DNA of 64,000 bases from Pocillopora verrucosa. Lineage: Eukaryota > Cnidaria > Anthozoa > Scleractinia > Pocilloporidae. Both the position numbers and the translations under genes were made by a program. Positions 32,401 to 44,497 of this stretch are shown here, piece by piece; position 1 is the stretch's first letter, and each line of letters opens with the position of its first letter. The stretch spans positions 30,223,592 through 30,287,591 of the forward strand of contig NC_089314.1 of assembly GCF_036669915.1 (NCBI RefSeq), in the 5' to 3' direction. The notes beneath the pieces are model-generated. The model was not told the origin of the DNA. It was given only the letters and a program-made list of their open reading frames with translations, and did not search any database.

Positions 32401-35400
32401 TAGTTGATAGTTGTTAAATGGATTTCCAGAAAACTGCTTTTATGGAAGTTATGTTCACTCAAGTATCACTTGATGTTGACAGGACTAAACAAGAATTGTC
32501 TTATAGGGACACATCCATGACAAAAATAGCACTGAAAAAACTCAAATTAGGCAGCTACTGCTACATTAAGTACATCCTACACACTTTAATTTTGTGGATG
32601 ACATTATTTTTACCTGTCTAAGTTTTTTTTTTATCTAGCTCAGTGGCTGTTACTTAATCTATTTCCATTGGCTTTATTTTCAGGCTGATGCACAACAAAA
32701 GTATGTAGATTATGTTAATGACCTTGCAGGTGAAAAATTTATTTTTATTTTCAACATTTACTATTTTGGTGTCTTTTTGATGACCTTTTTATGTGATATA
32801 CCAAATATTTAGCATCTCAACCCAAAAATTAGATTTTTCTGGAGCTGTAATTCTATCCTTTTTCTTTATGCCACAATGATGGTCAAATGTTTTAAAATCT
32901 CATTACTATAATCAGGGTTAGATTTATGAATCATTTTTTCCTGACACAGGATGCATCATTATGTTGCTGATCCTAGTACCAGTTGTAGTCATTATAAAAC
33001 ATAGTATAATGCCTAGCTCTCCATAAAGTTCTCTCAGTCACCAAAGCATCATACAGCAAAATGGGAAATATTTTATGTTAAAATTGTGTTGGGGAATCAG
33101 ATTTTTATTCCTTTGCTCTGGACAGATGTATAAACTATTTTGTTGGAATATTTCAGCACAATTTGGCACAACTGATGAAGATTTAAAGTCTCCAAATCCT
33201 CAGAATAACCCATCAGTTGAGGTGGAGAGTAAATACAAAGAACTAGTGGTGACATTGGAGAATGGAGTGCTGACAATAAGAATGAACAGGCCTACAAAAT
33301 ATAATGCCATAACCTGGGAGGTGCATCTTATTTTGTTTATTCCTTTTTTTTCAATCTTTATTTATTGGCAGTATGTAAACAGGCTGGTCCTGTTTAGCCT
33401 GTGTTAACAATCTAAATTCAATAAAAATAATTATAGAAATATGGAAAACAAAAATGAACCCACAACACAAATTACAATATACACATACAATATATGTTAC
33501 ATTTCATTCATCACAGAAATAAATTTTGAGAAGTTTTTTAAATTTTAGGAGAGAAATTACAATTCTTGATTTATTTGTTAGAGTATTTCATACTTTCGCA
33601 CCATTGCAGCACTATTGTGGACAGTTCTCATAAATTAATAAGTGCTAGACAATGACACAACCACAAAATTCTATGTAAACTTTTCAGAACCAAAGGGAAA
33701 ATTTCCTACTAAAATTAAGTTATGTTTGACTACTGTTGATAACAATCAATATCTCAGTCTTGTTGCCCAGATACCTTAACGTAGTTGGCTGGAGACATTT
33801 TCATTTCTCTAGCTGGGCATTCTTAGATTTTTGTCTTTGGGTTTTGTTGCACACGAATCTCATACAATCAGTTTCCCATATTTGAATTGTACAACTGTTC
33901 AAAGTTTTAGAATACATATGGCCATCTTGATCTTGTCTCTACTGTTTTCTGGACTGTTGGTAAACACACTACGGGCATGATCCAGGACCTTCTATAAATT
34001 TTGTATTTATTTAATTTCGGTTTTCACAATTATTTTGTAAAATATTCTGTGTTATCTGAGTATCACCTGGAGTAATAGTGGCCTAATCATTGTACTCTGG
34101 GTGAAGAGGTTGGGGTTTGAGAGACAGCAGCCAGTGTGTTGTGTTCATGGACAAGACTCCATACTCTGATTATCCATATGTGTGTGCTTAGTTAATTAAC
34201 TATGACAACTTTTTTTGCTATTATCTTAAAAAGATGTACCAAGAATTAATGACTGCTTTGGATGAAGCTGGGAAAAATGATGCTTGTGTGGTAGCTGTGT
34301 TGACTGGATCTGGAGAATATTACTGCAGTGGAAATGACCTGGGAAACTTTACCAGAATTCCTCCTGAGGGTCCTCAAAAGATGGCAAATGATGCACGGAA
34401 AGTATTAAAGTATGTTAGCAGTTCAATGTCTTTTCCTGTATTACAGATTCCCCAATCATTTGTCTATCTGTGGGCTACCAGTATTCTCCAGAAGAACCAG
34501 AGTTGGTTCTCCCTCAGAGGGGCTGAGGCAGTTAAAAACAGTTCAAAGCAGTTAAAAATTCATTTCTCAATCTTTGTTATCCACTGATTGTTTTAATTAG
34601 TTAGAATAGACATCTTACCATCTACATTGGAATATTTTTTTTCAGTCACCTTCAAATAATTGTGAAATTAGACCTTAATTGTCTTCCATTGATGCAATAC
34701 ATATTTACTTCTCTTACTACACACTAATCTTACTTGTACATGCAAATCAAGTATTACTTTTTGTTGTTACCATTATGACAGGAACTTTGTACAACACTTC
34801 ATAGACTTCCCTAAGCCTCTGATTGCTGCAGTCAATGGACCTGCTGTGGGGATATCAGTAACAGTCATGGGCCTGTTTGACTTAATCTATGCATCAGACA
34901 AAGCTACATTTCACACACCTTTTATGGAGCTGGGACAAAGCCCTGAGGGGTGTTCCTCATTTATGTTCCCTAGGATAATGGGACCTGCAAAGGTACATTG
35001 ACTTGCCTCTAATTTCTGTTGCAACCTTTGTATAACTTGTTGAGTTATAGAGCCTATTTCAAGTTATTGTCGTAATATGTGAAATTATATCATGAATTCC
35101 TCTCCTCCTTTAGTCCAATGAAATGTTGCTTGCTGGATGCAAACTGACAGCAGTTGAAGCAAGAGATTGTGGGTTGGTCACAGATGTTTTCCCCCATGAC
35201 AAGTTCACAGAAGAAGTTCAGAACAGAATACAAGCAATGGCCAAGCTGCCCCCTAAGGTAAAAAATTGCATTGTAGAATTTCACAGCAGGGTGCCATCTA
35301 CAATGGAGTCGTTATAGCATTTGGAGACATGCTGGTCAAAGGAGGGGGAATGGGGGGGGGGGAAGGGGGTGATTTGTAATCTGTTTTGGATAATCTTATC

Positions 35401-35865
35401 CATATGGCTTCTCTCAATAGATTGTTGAAAGAAGCCTAGATTAAAACTTCGGTGTTCTTATGTGTATTCCCTTCAGCCTGAAAATAATAAAAGGCATCCT
35501 GCCTTACTCAAGTGTTATTGTAACATATTATCATAGTGGTGAATGCAGGAGGGAGTTTTCCCATATTTTATTTATCATGATCATGATCATTTATATTTAT
35601 CTGTAGACGGTCGGGGCTTTAAGTCAAACATTATTTTAGATGACCAATCAATGTTTTACACTATCCTTCAAAAGGTGATTCGTTCTTTTTTTTTTTGTTC
35701 ACTCTACAGTCTCTGCTGTTGTCCAAGCAGTTAATACGTGATTCATTCCGCGATTTGTTACATGAAGCCAACGAAAAGGAGTGCGCTTTACTTGAAGAAC
35801 GCTGGCTTTCAGAAGAGTGTATGCAGGCCGTTATGGCTTTCATGCAGAGAAAGTCCAAATTGTAG
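29486..35865 (+). CDS. ECI2: Enoyl-CoA delta isomerase 2 (ACBP + crotonase), 8 exons
   Basis: Converts 3-enoyl-CoA to 2-trans-enoyl-CoA during beta-oxidation of unsaturated fatty acids. Exons: 29486-29749, 31653-31751, 32684-32729, 33157-33320, 34234-34409, 34782-34992, 35114-35257, 35710-35865; 419 residues against about 394 in human. Residues 1-48 are Arg/Ser/Ala-rich and acid-poor, like a mitochondrial presequence; a second start at the internal Met in GTMSLGN would remove it. ACBP domain about 52-135 ([25 protein letters not shown]). Crotonase domain about 165-419 with [30 protein letters not shown] and [14 protein letters not shown] (the Glu of SPEG is the usual catalytic residue). The C-terminus is RKSKL, a peroxisomal PTS1. 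All splice phases agree. Confidence 0.95.
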
Positions 35866-37130
35866 CTCAGCTTCCATTTCCTTGCCGCATTTGACTTAGG
35901 GCTTTATCGAACTAAAACACGATGAACTGCAGAGGTTAAATTTTTATTGTTTCTTTCTATCACCCAATCAAGTGTTTATTCGCGGCGGATTTTGTTTCGA
36001 GGGAAGGAAGGGGGGGATGTCGCTGAAGCAAAAGGACTGCGAAGGAGATTAATCAAGTGGCAACGAAACAAACAAACTGTCACGTGATAGAAGCGTGGGA
36101 CGTTTATCACACTGGCCGATGTTCAGGATTTTTTAAATGTTAAATTCGCTCTTCGCAAATAATTCAATCGTTAATCAGTCAATAGTTATTGATCTTATTT
36201 TACTGGTACTATGTTCATTCAAGGAAAAATAATTAAATGAAATTGTTGAAACTGAAAATTGTCGGCGTTCTTATATCACTTACTTACTTCAGGCAGTTTA
36301 CCTGTATTTATTCAGACGCATGAAGACCAAGCGAGCGCGTTGCAGGGACAGTAGGCATCCTGGTTTAAAACACGAAGTGGACTGAGGCATTAACATCAGA
36401 AAACCCAGGGGCACAAAGAAACAAAGTGTTGTGGTGAATAAAGGATTGAATGCAAGCTATGAAAAACTTAACGTACACCTTTTTTCAAAATTGCACAAAA
36501 AAAAAGTGAGCTCAAACTAAAAAGGACAACACTCAAAAAGAGACTATAAAATTTTCACTCGTCAGATAAGAAACTTGACCGCGGAAGGAAATAACTGCTT
36601 GAGTTGCGTAGAATTGACTTGCATTTCAGGTTATACTCAACAACATTGATGATAGAAAAATCGTAAAAACAGAGTTGATTTCTCATTTGAACGAAAATGC
36701 AAAAAAAACAAAATTGCCCAACGCATCTTCTCTCAAATCTAACGAGAAAAAGACTGATTGATACGCTTGAGCGGAGCTTGGCCGTATAATTGAATTTTTT
36801 GCCTCGTGGAATTAGCCCGATCTGAATAGATTTGCGGTTAGCACTAGGCCCCTAACCCTTTTTCCTAAACCCTAACCCAATGATACAAATTTCGCTATCG
36901 TTTCCCTGACATATTCTCTTTAACAATTGTACAGGTTCGCTCCCAGCTTAAAGAGGGTCTTGAGACAATTTTAGTGACAATTTTTATCACCTTTAAAAAG
37001 GGGAGGGGTGGTATAAGTGAAGGATTTTTGAAGGATCACATGGTTTTCAAGGTGATGGTAGCTCTTAGGAAGCTGTTTATCTGATCTCTTTCTATACATT
37101 TTCGGATAGATGACCTCTTCGTTTAAAGAT
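35866..37130. other. Intergenic region after ECI2
   Basis: ECI2 3' UTR and spacer. A short CCTAACCC-like patch near 36848-36880 is too short and irregular to be telomeric. No gene seen. Confidence 0.5.
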
Positions 37131-38345
37131 GAGCAAGTAATCGGGGAGTTTCCGGTTCAGAAATGCAAGGAGCCTTCACCAAAGAACAAAGGACGTGCCA
37201 ACGTATTTCGAGACCCTGACGCCAACCATGATCGTGGTGAGATGAGAACATTGATCGAAACAAGGTAGTATTTTCACGACGCAGTAGAGAATAATTTGAT
37301 TTGCATTACTTTTACTTCACTAAGCCGCTTTGGTATTAGTTAGGAAAACTCACACCACCCTCGTGAATAATCAGATGCAAAACCTCAACCAATCGTAACT
37401 TGAATCAGCCAAAGGTCACAATTTTCCTTCCAAACAATTACCACCCAGATCAAATGCCCATACCTAGCAACTCAGAATTTAGTCTTCAACCTTAAAAACA
37501 AGCTACATCAGTATAATGAGTCTCTCTTCAGGGCCTCAGCAGCGACATTAACAGAAAAGGAGAAGAGGAAGGGGGGAATGAGCACGTGGGGGAGGGGATG
37601 GAAAGAAACGAGGTCCCGTATATTGCCACATATGTAGATATCAATATCCGTCTCAGTTTCTGACAACTGTTTTTTATGTAGAACAATGACATGCATCAAT
37701 ACTCCATTGTCTTTTCGACAGATAAAAGTTTCCAAAAACCACACGCGTTAAACCTCAAAATAAATAATATCTCAGACGTTGGAGCACAGCACTTGGCTGA
37801 AGCCATCAACGACAAGAACTGTCAGCTACGCAAGTTAAACCTCTCATTCAATCATCACATCAAAAAACCAGGTAAGCTAAGGGCTCATAATTTACTGAGC
37901 AAGTGTATGCTAATTCTTTAGAGAAGAAAAGCCCTTCCCATGTACGTAGAAAACCTCGAAATAGATAACTCGCTAAAATGGGTTCCCTTCAACGTGGTAA
38001 GCGGTCAGATAGCAAGCAACGCACTTTGGAAGTAAGGTGAGGTATTTTTTGTGAGAATTTGACTTATTTTATTATTCCTTAAAGCGGTCGTAAATATTCC
38101 TATACAAACTCCTCTAGTTTCGCCATGACTGTCATTTCGTAAGATGATCATCTTTAGAGCTTGGGCCGCCTGTGATGAAAGCAAACTAAACCTGTGAAGC
38201 GCTCAAAGCAGCGAGATTATTTGAACCAGATCGAAATGAAGAAAAACGAACCACTGAAGATGTTTATTGAGAACAAAAGATATCAAACTTTTTTTTTTTA
38301 TAAATGAACCAATAACATTGACGTGAAAACACAAACCTTCCTGCA
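37130..38345 (+). pseudogene. Collapsed paralogue of the NLR locus
   Basis: Segments line up in order with the intact NLR locus: 37190-37560 with 44750-45080 (5' flank), 37615-37740 with 45128-45260, 37740-37920 with the last LRR at about 48570-48730, and 38195-38345 with 48880-49045 (3' flank). The LRR piece reads ISDVGAQHLAEAINDKNCQL in frame and stops soon after. The membrane module, NACHT and nine of ten LRRs are gone. A small frame in the 5' flank ending SRFGIS* is intact in the other copy but broken here by TAG. Confidence 0.75.
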
Positions 38346-38764
38346 GAGAAAACAAACCAACCTTGGACCTCTCAGGAAACTTTGTCAGTTTATGATTGAT
38401 TAGTTTAGCTTAGTTTCGATCCTAAATTCTCTCTGTGCTTCTGTATGGTTTGATCGTTCGAGGTATTGTCGGAGATTTTAAGCGGGTAAGATGAGTGTAC
38501 ACACCACAGATTGCTTGGTATAATACCAGGGTTTTTTTATTTGTTCGTGTTTTCTATATCTTTTTTTCCTTTGAAAAGAACTGGTTCAAGTAGTTTCATA
38601 CTTCTGGCAAAATATTGAAAAAAAAATTGTAACCAAATTGTAACTAAAATCGTCGCGCTCTCAAAGACAGAAGGCCTTTTTGTTGGTTATAGTTACATGA
38701 AATCAATGTTGCATATTTCCTTGAGCAGGTTCCTGGCCAGTTTAAGGACACCTATTAACCTTTT

Positions 38765-39000
38765 TAACGCAAGATTTATGAAATCAGTGCACCTCAGCAC
38801 ACACACAAATTAAACAACAGAAAAGAAATCAGAGAAAAGAAATGAATCGTACATGTAAAAAAAAAAGAGAAGAGGAGGCAAGGAAACCTTACAAAGATTT
38901 CCACTTGTTGCAGCTACAAAAAACATAAGACTTCAGACTTCCTCTCATTTTTTTCAACACTTTCATTCCCAGTTTTCATGATTTTTGCAGGACTTTAAAA
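38765..39000 (+). repeat. Third copy of the post-NLR repeat block
   Basis: Shares TTTATGAAATCAG, AACAACAGAAAA, GATTTCCACTTGTTGCAGCT and TTTTTTTCAACACTT with 49740-49980 and 50280-50565. It places the right edge of the duplicated NLR block at about 39.0 kb. Confidence 0.6.
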
Positions 39001-39849
39001 TTAGAATGTAACTTTCCACATTTTGGAAAGAAGGTTTAGAAATGTTTTTCCTTTTTGGAATATCGAAATGTTATTTTATTCTTCCTGCCCTCATCCCATT
39101 ATTTCCTTTTACACTGAACTTCCCTACCCACTAAAAATTTACAGTACCATTAATGAATAAATGGCATGAATTGAAGAATCCCTTTTAAATTACTGAGTAA
39201 GTAAAAGAAACGAAACTAAAACATGCTATAGTATGTTTAATGTGTTGAGTTAACTTGAGGCTCTTGAAGTCTCATGTATTGAGTGCAAGACTCATGCAAA
39301 CAAATTCAATTTTTCACTCTCATGCTTAAGTCATTATTTCTCACTCCTTTAAGGTTTCAAATTTATTTGGTTGATTTTGCGATAGCAAACTGCTGCTCTT
39401 ACTAAGTACCGATAAAATTAATTATCCTTCCAAATTTAATTTACTAATTTCCTGTTAAATTGCTTCACACACTTTCCAATAGCAGAATTCTCTCGCAGAT
39501 TAAAGGAATGTTCTTCTTTGCTATTTTATTTTTTCATAATTTTCAGGGGGAACATGCCCCCATACCCTCTTCCCCCTCCCACCCTTGATAGGTGATGCCC
39601 GTGACATCTCACTCTTTGCTAGCAAATGGACTTGAGAGCTCTGGTTGACTAATTGTAATCAATTTCTACCACATATGTCTCTTAAAATAACATCTCATCA
39701 AAAGGAAAAGCACCTCATCATTAAACAGCAAAAGACAAACTGCAGTGCAATACAAAGTAAGTCATAACATTTCACTTTCTAGAAAAATATACAGGAAGGT
39801 TTTCAGTCAATCAGTGAATTTTGCATTAAGTCTTGGAAGAAAAAGGGAG

Positions 39850-40968
39850 ACTTTTCTCTCTAACCCCCATCTACCCTAATTTATCCATGTTCTACCACGT
39901 TAACCCACATCTACCTTAAGCTAACCATGTTCTACCACGTTCACCCACATCTTCCTCAAATTAACCATGTTCTATCACGTTAACCCACATCTAACCTGAG
40001 TTAGCCATGTTCTACCACGTTAACCCACATCTAACCTAAGTTAGCCATGTTCTATCAAGTTAACCCACATCTAACCTAAGTTAGCCATGTTCTACCACGT
40101 TAACCCACATCTACCCTAAGTTAACCATATTCAACCACGTTTATCCACATCTACCCTAAGCTAACCATGTTCTACCACGTTAACCCCCATCTTCCCTACG
40201 TTAACCATGCTCTATCACGTTAACTCACATCCACCCCAAGTTAGCCGTGTTCTGCCACGTTAACCCACATCTATCCTTAGTTAACAATTTTCTAACACGT
40301 TAACCCCCATCTACCCTTCGTTAGGCGCGTTGTATCCTGTTAACCCACGTCTACCCTAAGTTAACTATGTTCTACCACGTTAACCCGCATGTACCATAAG
40401 TTAACCATATTCTACCACGTTAACCCACATCTACCATAAATTAACCATGTTCTACCACGGTAACCCACAATTACCCTTAGTTAACCATGTCCTACCACGT
40501 TAACCCACATCTACCCTTAGTTAACCACGTTCTACCACGTTAACCCCCATCTACCCTAAGTTAACCACGTTGTACCACGTTAACCCACATTTGCCCTTAG
40601 TTAACCGTCTCCACCACGTTAACCCACATCTACCCTTAGTTAACCATGTTCCACCACGTTAACCCACATCTACCCTTAGTTAACCATGTTCTATCACGTC
40701 AACCCAAATCTATCCTTAGTTAACCATGTTCTACCACGTAAACCCACATCTACCCTTAGTTAACCATGTCCTACCACATTGACCCACATTTACCCTTAGT
40801 TAACAATGTTCTACCACGTTAAACTCCATTTACTCTAAGTTAGCCATGTTGTACCACGTTAACCCACATCTACCCTAAGTTAACCATGTTCTACCACGTT
40901 AACCCACATGTACCCTTAGTTAACCATGATCTACCACGTTAACCCACATCTACCCTAGGTTAACCAGT
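39850..40968 (+). repeat. 40-bp minisatellite, about 28 copies
   Basis: Tandem array whose unit joins GTTAACCCACATCTACCCTA and AGTTAACCATGTTCTACCAC (40 bp). The two halves resemble each other (both start near GTTAACC and contain TCTACC), so the unit looks like a diverged dimer of a 20-mer. Copies differ by scattered substitutions, with occasional one-base indels (for example near 40605) that shift the register. No coding frame. Confidence 0.95.
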
Positions 40969-42646
40969 TGCCTTGAATGTTTGGTAGTTCATACTTAAAT
41001 TTATTTTCTCCGAGACTATAAGCTTGTAGCAAAGATTTAACAAGTCCGGTGTAATCTATGTTGTGAAATGTTATGTTTCTCTTTGTCACTTCTGTCACAA
41101 ACCTGTCTGTATCAGGAAGGGCGAAGGACAAATTAAAAGATGCGCTTACTCCAGTTGAGGAGCTTCCCGCGAAAAGATTCCGCAGAAAGACCGCTATCAG
41201 GTACTTAATGAGCTAAAATCCCTTCTTGCAATTATTTACACTGATCAGTGAATTTCATGGGTCTTTAGTTGCTTATGGATAGATCCCAAAAGTTGAAATA
41301 TTAATTATTGGAGATTAATGGTGATTACCTAAATCGTGCAGAGGCCATTCGTATCTTGGGCAACCTTGAATCGTAAATCATTAGTCTTGCGTCTTAAATC
41401 TTACAGTTTAAATGTTGGTCATAGACATATCGGGTATAAAGTTCTTGAGCAAATATACTATATATCGAAGGGGCGTTCTTAGTAGTTCCCCAAAAGGAGA
41501 TTCAGAAATAAGAATAAATTTCGATTGTCCTCACTCATCGTTGCACTATTTATTGATAGGGACTGAAAATACTGAAAAAGAGTGGAGGGAGAATTACTGG
41601 AGAAAGAAAAAGTGAAAATGCTGCATAACTCAAAGGATTAAGCAGCATTTCTGATCAACGAATCTTTCCACCCGTTGGAAACGACCAGCACTAGCACTCA
41701 ACGATGCGCTCACACCCCTTAAGAAGCGAAGCTTAGTTCGTCTCGAGATGTAAAAATTTGTAAAAGCAAAGATTTGAGGAAAAGAGAAAACGATTTTCGA
41801 GTGTGCAAATATTTATAGAAAAGAGACATATGTTGGGCTTGCTTACACTTTGTAAACAATATTTTGGTGCATGAAAAGATAAAACAATCAAATTTCAAAA
41901 TTAGCGATGAATGCTTGCCGTAATCAGTAATCAATAACAGCTTCAAATATTATTGAAGAGTTTGAACTACTTTTCATTTCGCGAACAGATAGAATATCCA
42001 ATTTAGTGTCGATCTTTATTTGTAGATGAATTTCAAGAGACAAGTACCCATAACACCAGAACTGAAATGAGAAATTTGTCGTTGATTAAAGGATTCAGGT
42101 TTTAGAGTGTCCTGTTTATGATTAGTTCTTTGAATCACAGATAAATCTGAAGTGTCTTCCTGCTTTCTATCTTATTCACATGGATGCTAGATCATAGGAC
42201 TATGGTTGCTTGTGTTGCTTGGTAATTAATAATTGACTATGATAGTGATGCAGCAGAGACCAAGTAAGGTACCTGATGAAAAAAGATTTATATGATCCAA
42301 AATGAATAAAAAGAGGCACAAAATGTGATTCAAAGAATAATCAGAATGTAGTAATACTACTTTGCTAGATTAGACATTTTCTCCAAAATCATCAAATGTT
42401 TCATGTTCTGCGTGGACTAAAGTTGTGTAAATTCCCTAAACGTTAGCTACGTTTCGTCGGGGAGGGAATGGTAAAGAGGGTAAGTGGATAGAACTCATGT
42501 ATTTTATTCTGGTATTGAAATCTTATCCCCACAGTGAATATCACAGTTATAGAAACTTGCAGCATGATTTCTATCATTTTGACTTAATTTAAAAGCTATT
42601 TTAATTTTTTTTCTCTGCATATGTAGTCTCCACTCTACTGTCACAG
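40969..42646. other. Spacer with possible exon fragments
   Basis: No complete gene. The stretch 41118-41201 is framed by AG and GT and reads DALTPVEELPAKRFRRK; 41669-41750 reads NDALTPLKK in a similar way. The repeated DALTP string suggests related exon relics, perhaps of a mobile element, but I cannot name a family. Confidence 0.3.
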
Positions 42647-42774
42647 TCTCTTCTAGGTGTAAATTAGAACTAATCAAGTGTGCGTTGATAAAACGTCGTA
42701 AAAATGTTCTTGTAGCCTATGGCTTCAATGATGTAGTCAATTTCAATCAGCTGTGTCAGAAACTGAAGCAGTAA
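42647..42774 (+). pseudogene. Possible TERT N-terminal exon relic
   Basis: After an AG, an open segment reads SSRCKLELIKCALIKRRKNV then LVAYGFNDVV and stops at TAA 42772-42774. The pattern Cys-x-x-Glu-Leu followed by Lys-Asn-Val-Leu-x-x-Gly-Phe resembles the N-terminal TEN region of animal telomerase reverse transcriptase (CLKELV ... KNVLAFGF in human). No other TERT exon is visible nearby. The match is short and could be chance. Confidence 0.25.
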
Positions 42775-43094
42775 AAAGCACAGTCAGTCTTCAGGTTTTT
42801 TGCTGATCATGTTGATCAATATGTTCCTTAATTTCAATTTTCTATAAAGGATTAAATTTTGCATTGTTGAATTTTTTTTGTTTGCCGATCTTAAATCTCG
42901 CGATTTTTTGCAAGCTATATCTATTATTTCCTGGAATCTGGGCGTTATCGTAGTTCTTGGAAATTCTATGATTTTTGTCAAATGTAATATTATACATGGA
43001 ATCTCAGGAAATATATTCTGATGATGGCAGTTATCATAGTAGTCAAGATAGTGATTATGTATATGATAGTTATATACATAATATATATATGTAT

Positions 43095-43205
43095 ATGAAA
43101 GCCCTTTTCTTATGTACGTAGAAAACCTCGAAATGGACAACTCGCTAAAATGGGTTCTTTTCATCAAAGCGGTCAGATAACAAGCGATACAGCTACAGCA
43201 TGGGC
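43095..43205 (+). repeat. Small duplicated fragment of the NLR 3' flank
   Basis: Shares TATGTACGTAGAAAACCTCG and CAACTCGCTAAAATGGGTTC with 37925-38035, a third trace of NLR-locus sequence between the two larger blocks. Confidence 0.6.
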
Positions 43206-43495
43206 GGAACACCAACTCGTTTTTTGGGTAGTGGCAGATTTACTGGACTAGTTTTAGCTGTTCGTGTGAAGTTCTCTTCTCCCTCTCATGCTTTTAGGTA
43301 ATTTCATCAATATTGCTTAGTTGATTGTCTACGTGTAGAGCAGGGAAAAGAGACATGAGACACTTGTCATTGAGTGTATACAGTGAAAGGGGGAGCTGGC
43401 CTAAGTTGAAGATGGAACGGTTTTTGTAGGTACCGGCGCTGACCGACAGCCTTTATGACGGTCAATTTGAAACGAGAAAGGGAGGTTTAACGTCC

Positions 43496-44497
43496 ATGTC
43501 GTTTATTACCATGGCGTTTTTCTCGTTGCAGATGTTTGATGTGGATGGCCATTGGAATCATCTCCCAGCTAGGATAAGGCCAGACTTGAAAGATCTTCTC
43601 TTGATGCTATTGAAATCTAAAGCGGAGTCTTCATCGAAGAGATACAAGAAAGAGATTCTTAGGTTTCTTGAATGGTGTAATTTGTCCAATGTTAGGTCGG
43701 TGCCTCCTTTCTATGTTTCTCTCGCAGTTTCCTATCTCTATAAAGTTTACAAAGTTCAAACTCTTATGCCACATTAATGTTGTCTCACGCCGCTCTTAAG
43801 TGGTTTCATTCCTTCTTTCCGCGTAATGACAACAATCCAATCGATAGTTCAGTTTGTCATAATTTGCTGGAAGCGGCTAAGCGTTGCAAGCCAGTTATTG
43901 TTAAGATGGCATCTATGCCTGCCGATGTTATTAGAAGTATAGTTAATAAGTATGCTGGTCCATCAGTTAATTTAGAGGATTTACGTTTAGCTTGTATTTA
44001 CTCGTTAGGTTTGGCAGGGTTTTTTCGTCCTGAATACTTGAGGGTGTTCGTTCCAAGAGCGAAGAATGACATTTACCGGGAAGGGAATCATGTTTATGTC
44101 AAGAGGCTAGGTAACAATTATTGTCCCGTGGCACTTTCAGAAAGTTATATTTTATTGGAAGATATTAATCTCTCCAGCTCCGTTGCACTCTTCAGGCCAG
44201 TAAGGCTGTTTAAATCTACAAACGAGCACAAGTTGTATGGAGGGAAGTTATCATACAGTAGGTGTAGGGAAATCTTTAAGGATTGTCTTAAAGAACTAGG
44301 TTTAGATCATAAAATGTATGGCCTTCATGGTTTAAGATCCGGAGGTGCTACCTCTGCTGTTAGTAACAATCCTAATCTATCAGAAAGGTTACTTAATTAA
44401 ACTTAAGGGACGCTGGAAGTCGGATACTGCGAAGGATATGTATATCTTAGAGGAAGTCTCAAAGCATTTACAAATTAGTAGTCGGATAGGCTTATAG
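43496..44497 (+). pseudogene. Tyrosine recombinase of a mobile element, frameshifted
   Basis: Two overlapping reading frames (43496-43777 and 43777-44400), then a third (about 44400-44497), together resemble a tyrosine recombinase. The first carries an N-terminal SAM-like DNA-binding region (KSKAESSSKRYKKEILRFLE). The second has the first catalytic Arg in LACIYSLGLAGFFRPEYL and the H-x-x-R box as LHGLRSGG. The Trp/Tyr box GRWKSDTAKDMYI lies in a different frame after a TAA at 44398-44400. At least two frame breaks mean it is inactive as it stands. Such genes occur in Crypton and DIRS-like elements and as orphan recombinases in coral genomes; no reverse transcriptase or terminal repeats are visible here, which fits Crypton better than DIRS. 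Confidence 0.75.

Noticed and set aside
39850..40968. CRISPR-like array
   Set aside because: Units are directly adjacent with no unique spacers, and the context is a eukaryotic genome.
42784..43215. 143-codon minus-strand open frame
   Set aside because: AT-rich, low-complexity start (Tyr/His/Asn repeats) and overlaps a duplicated NLR-flank fragment; nothing recognisable.
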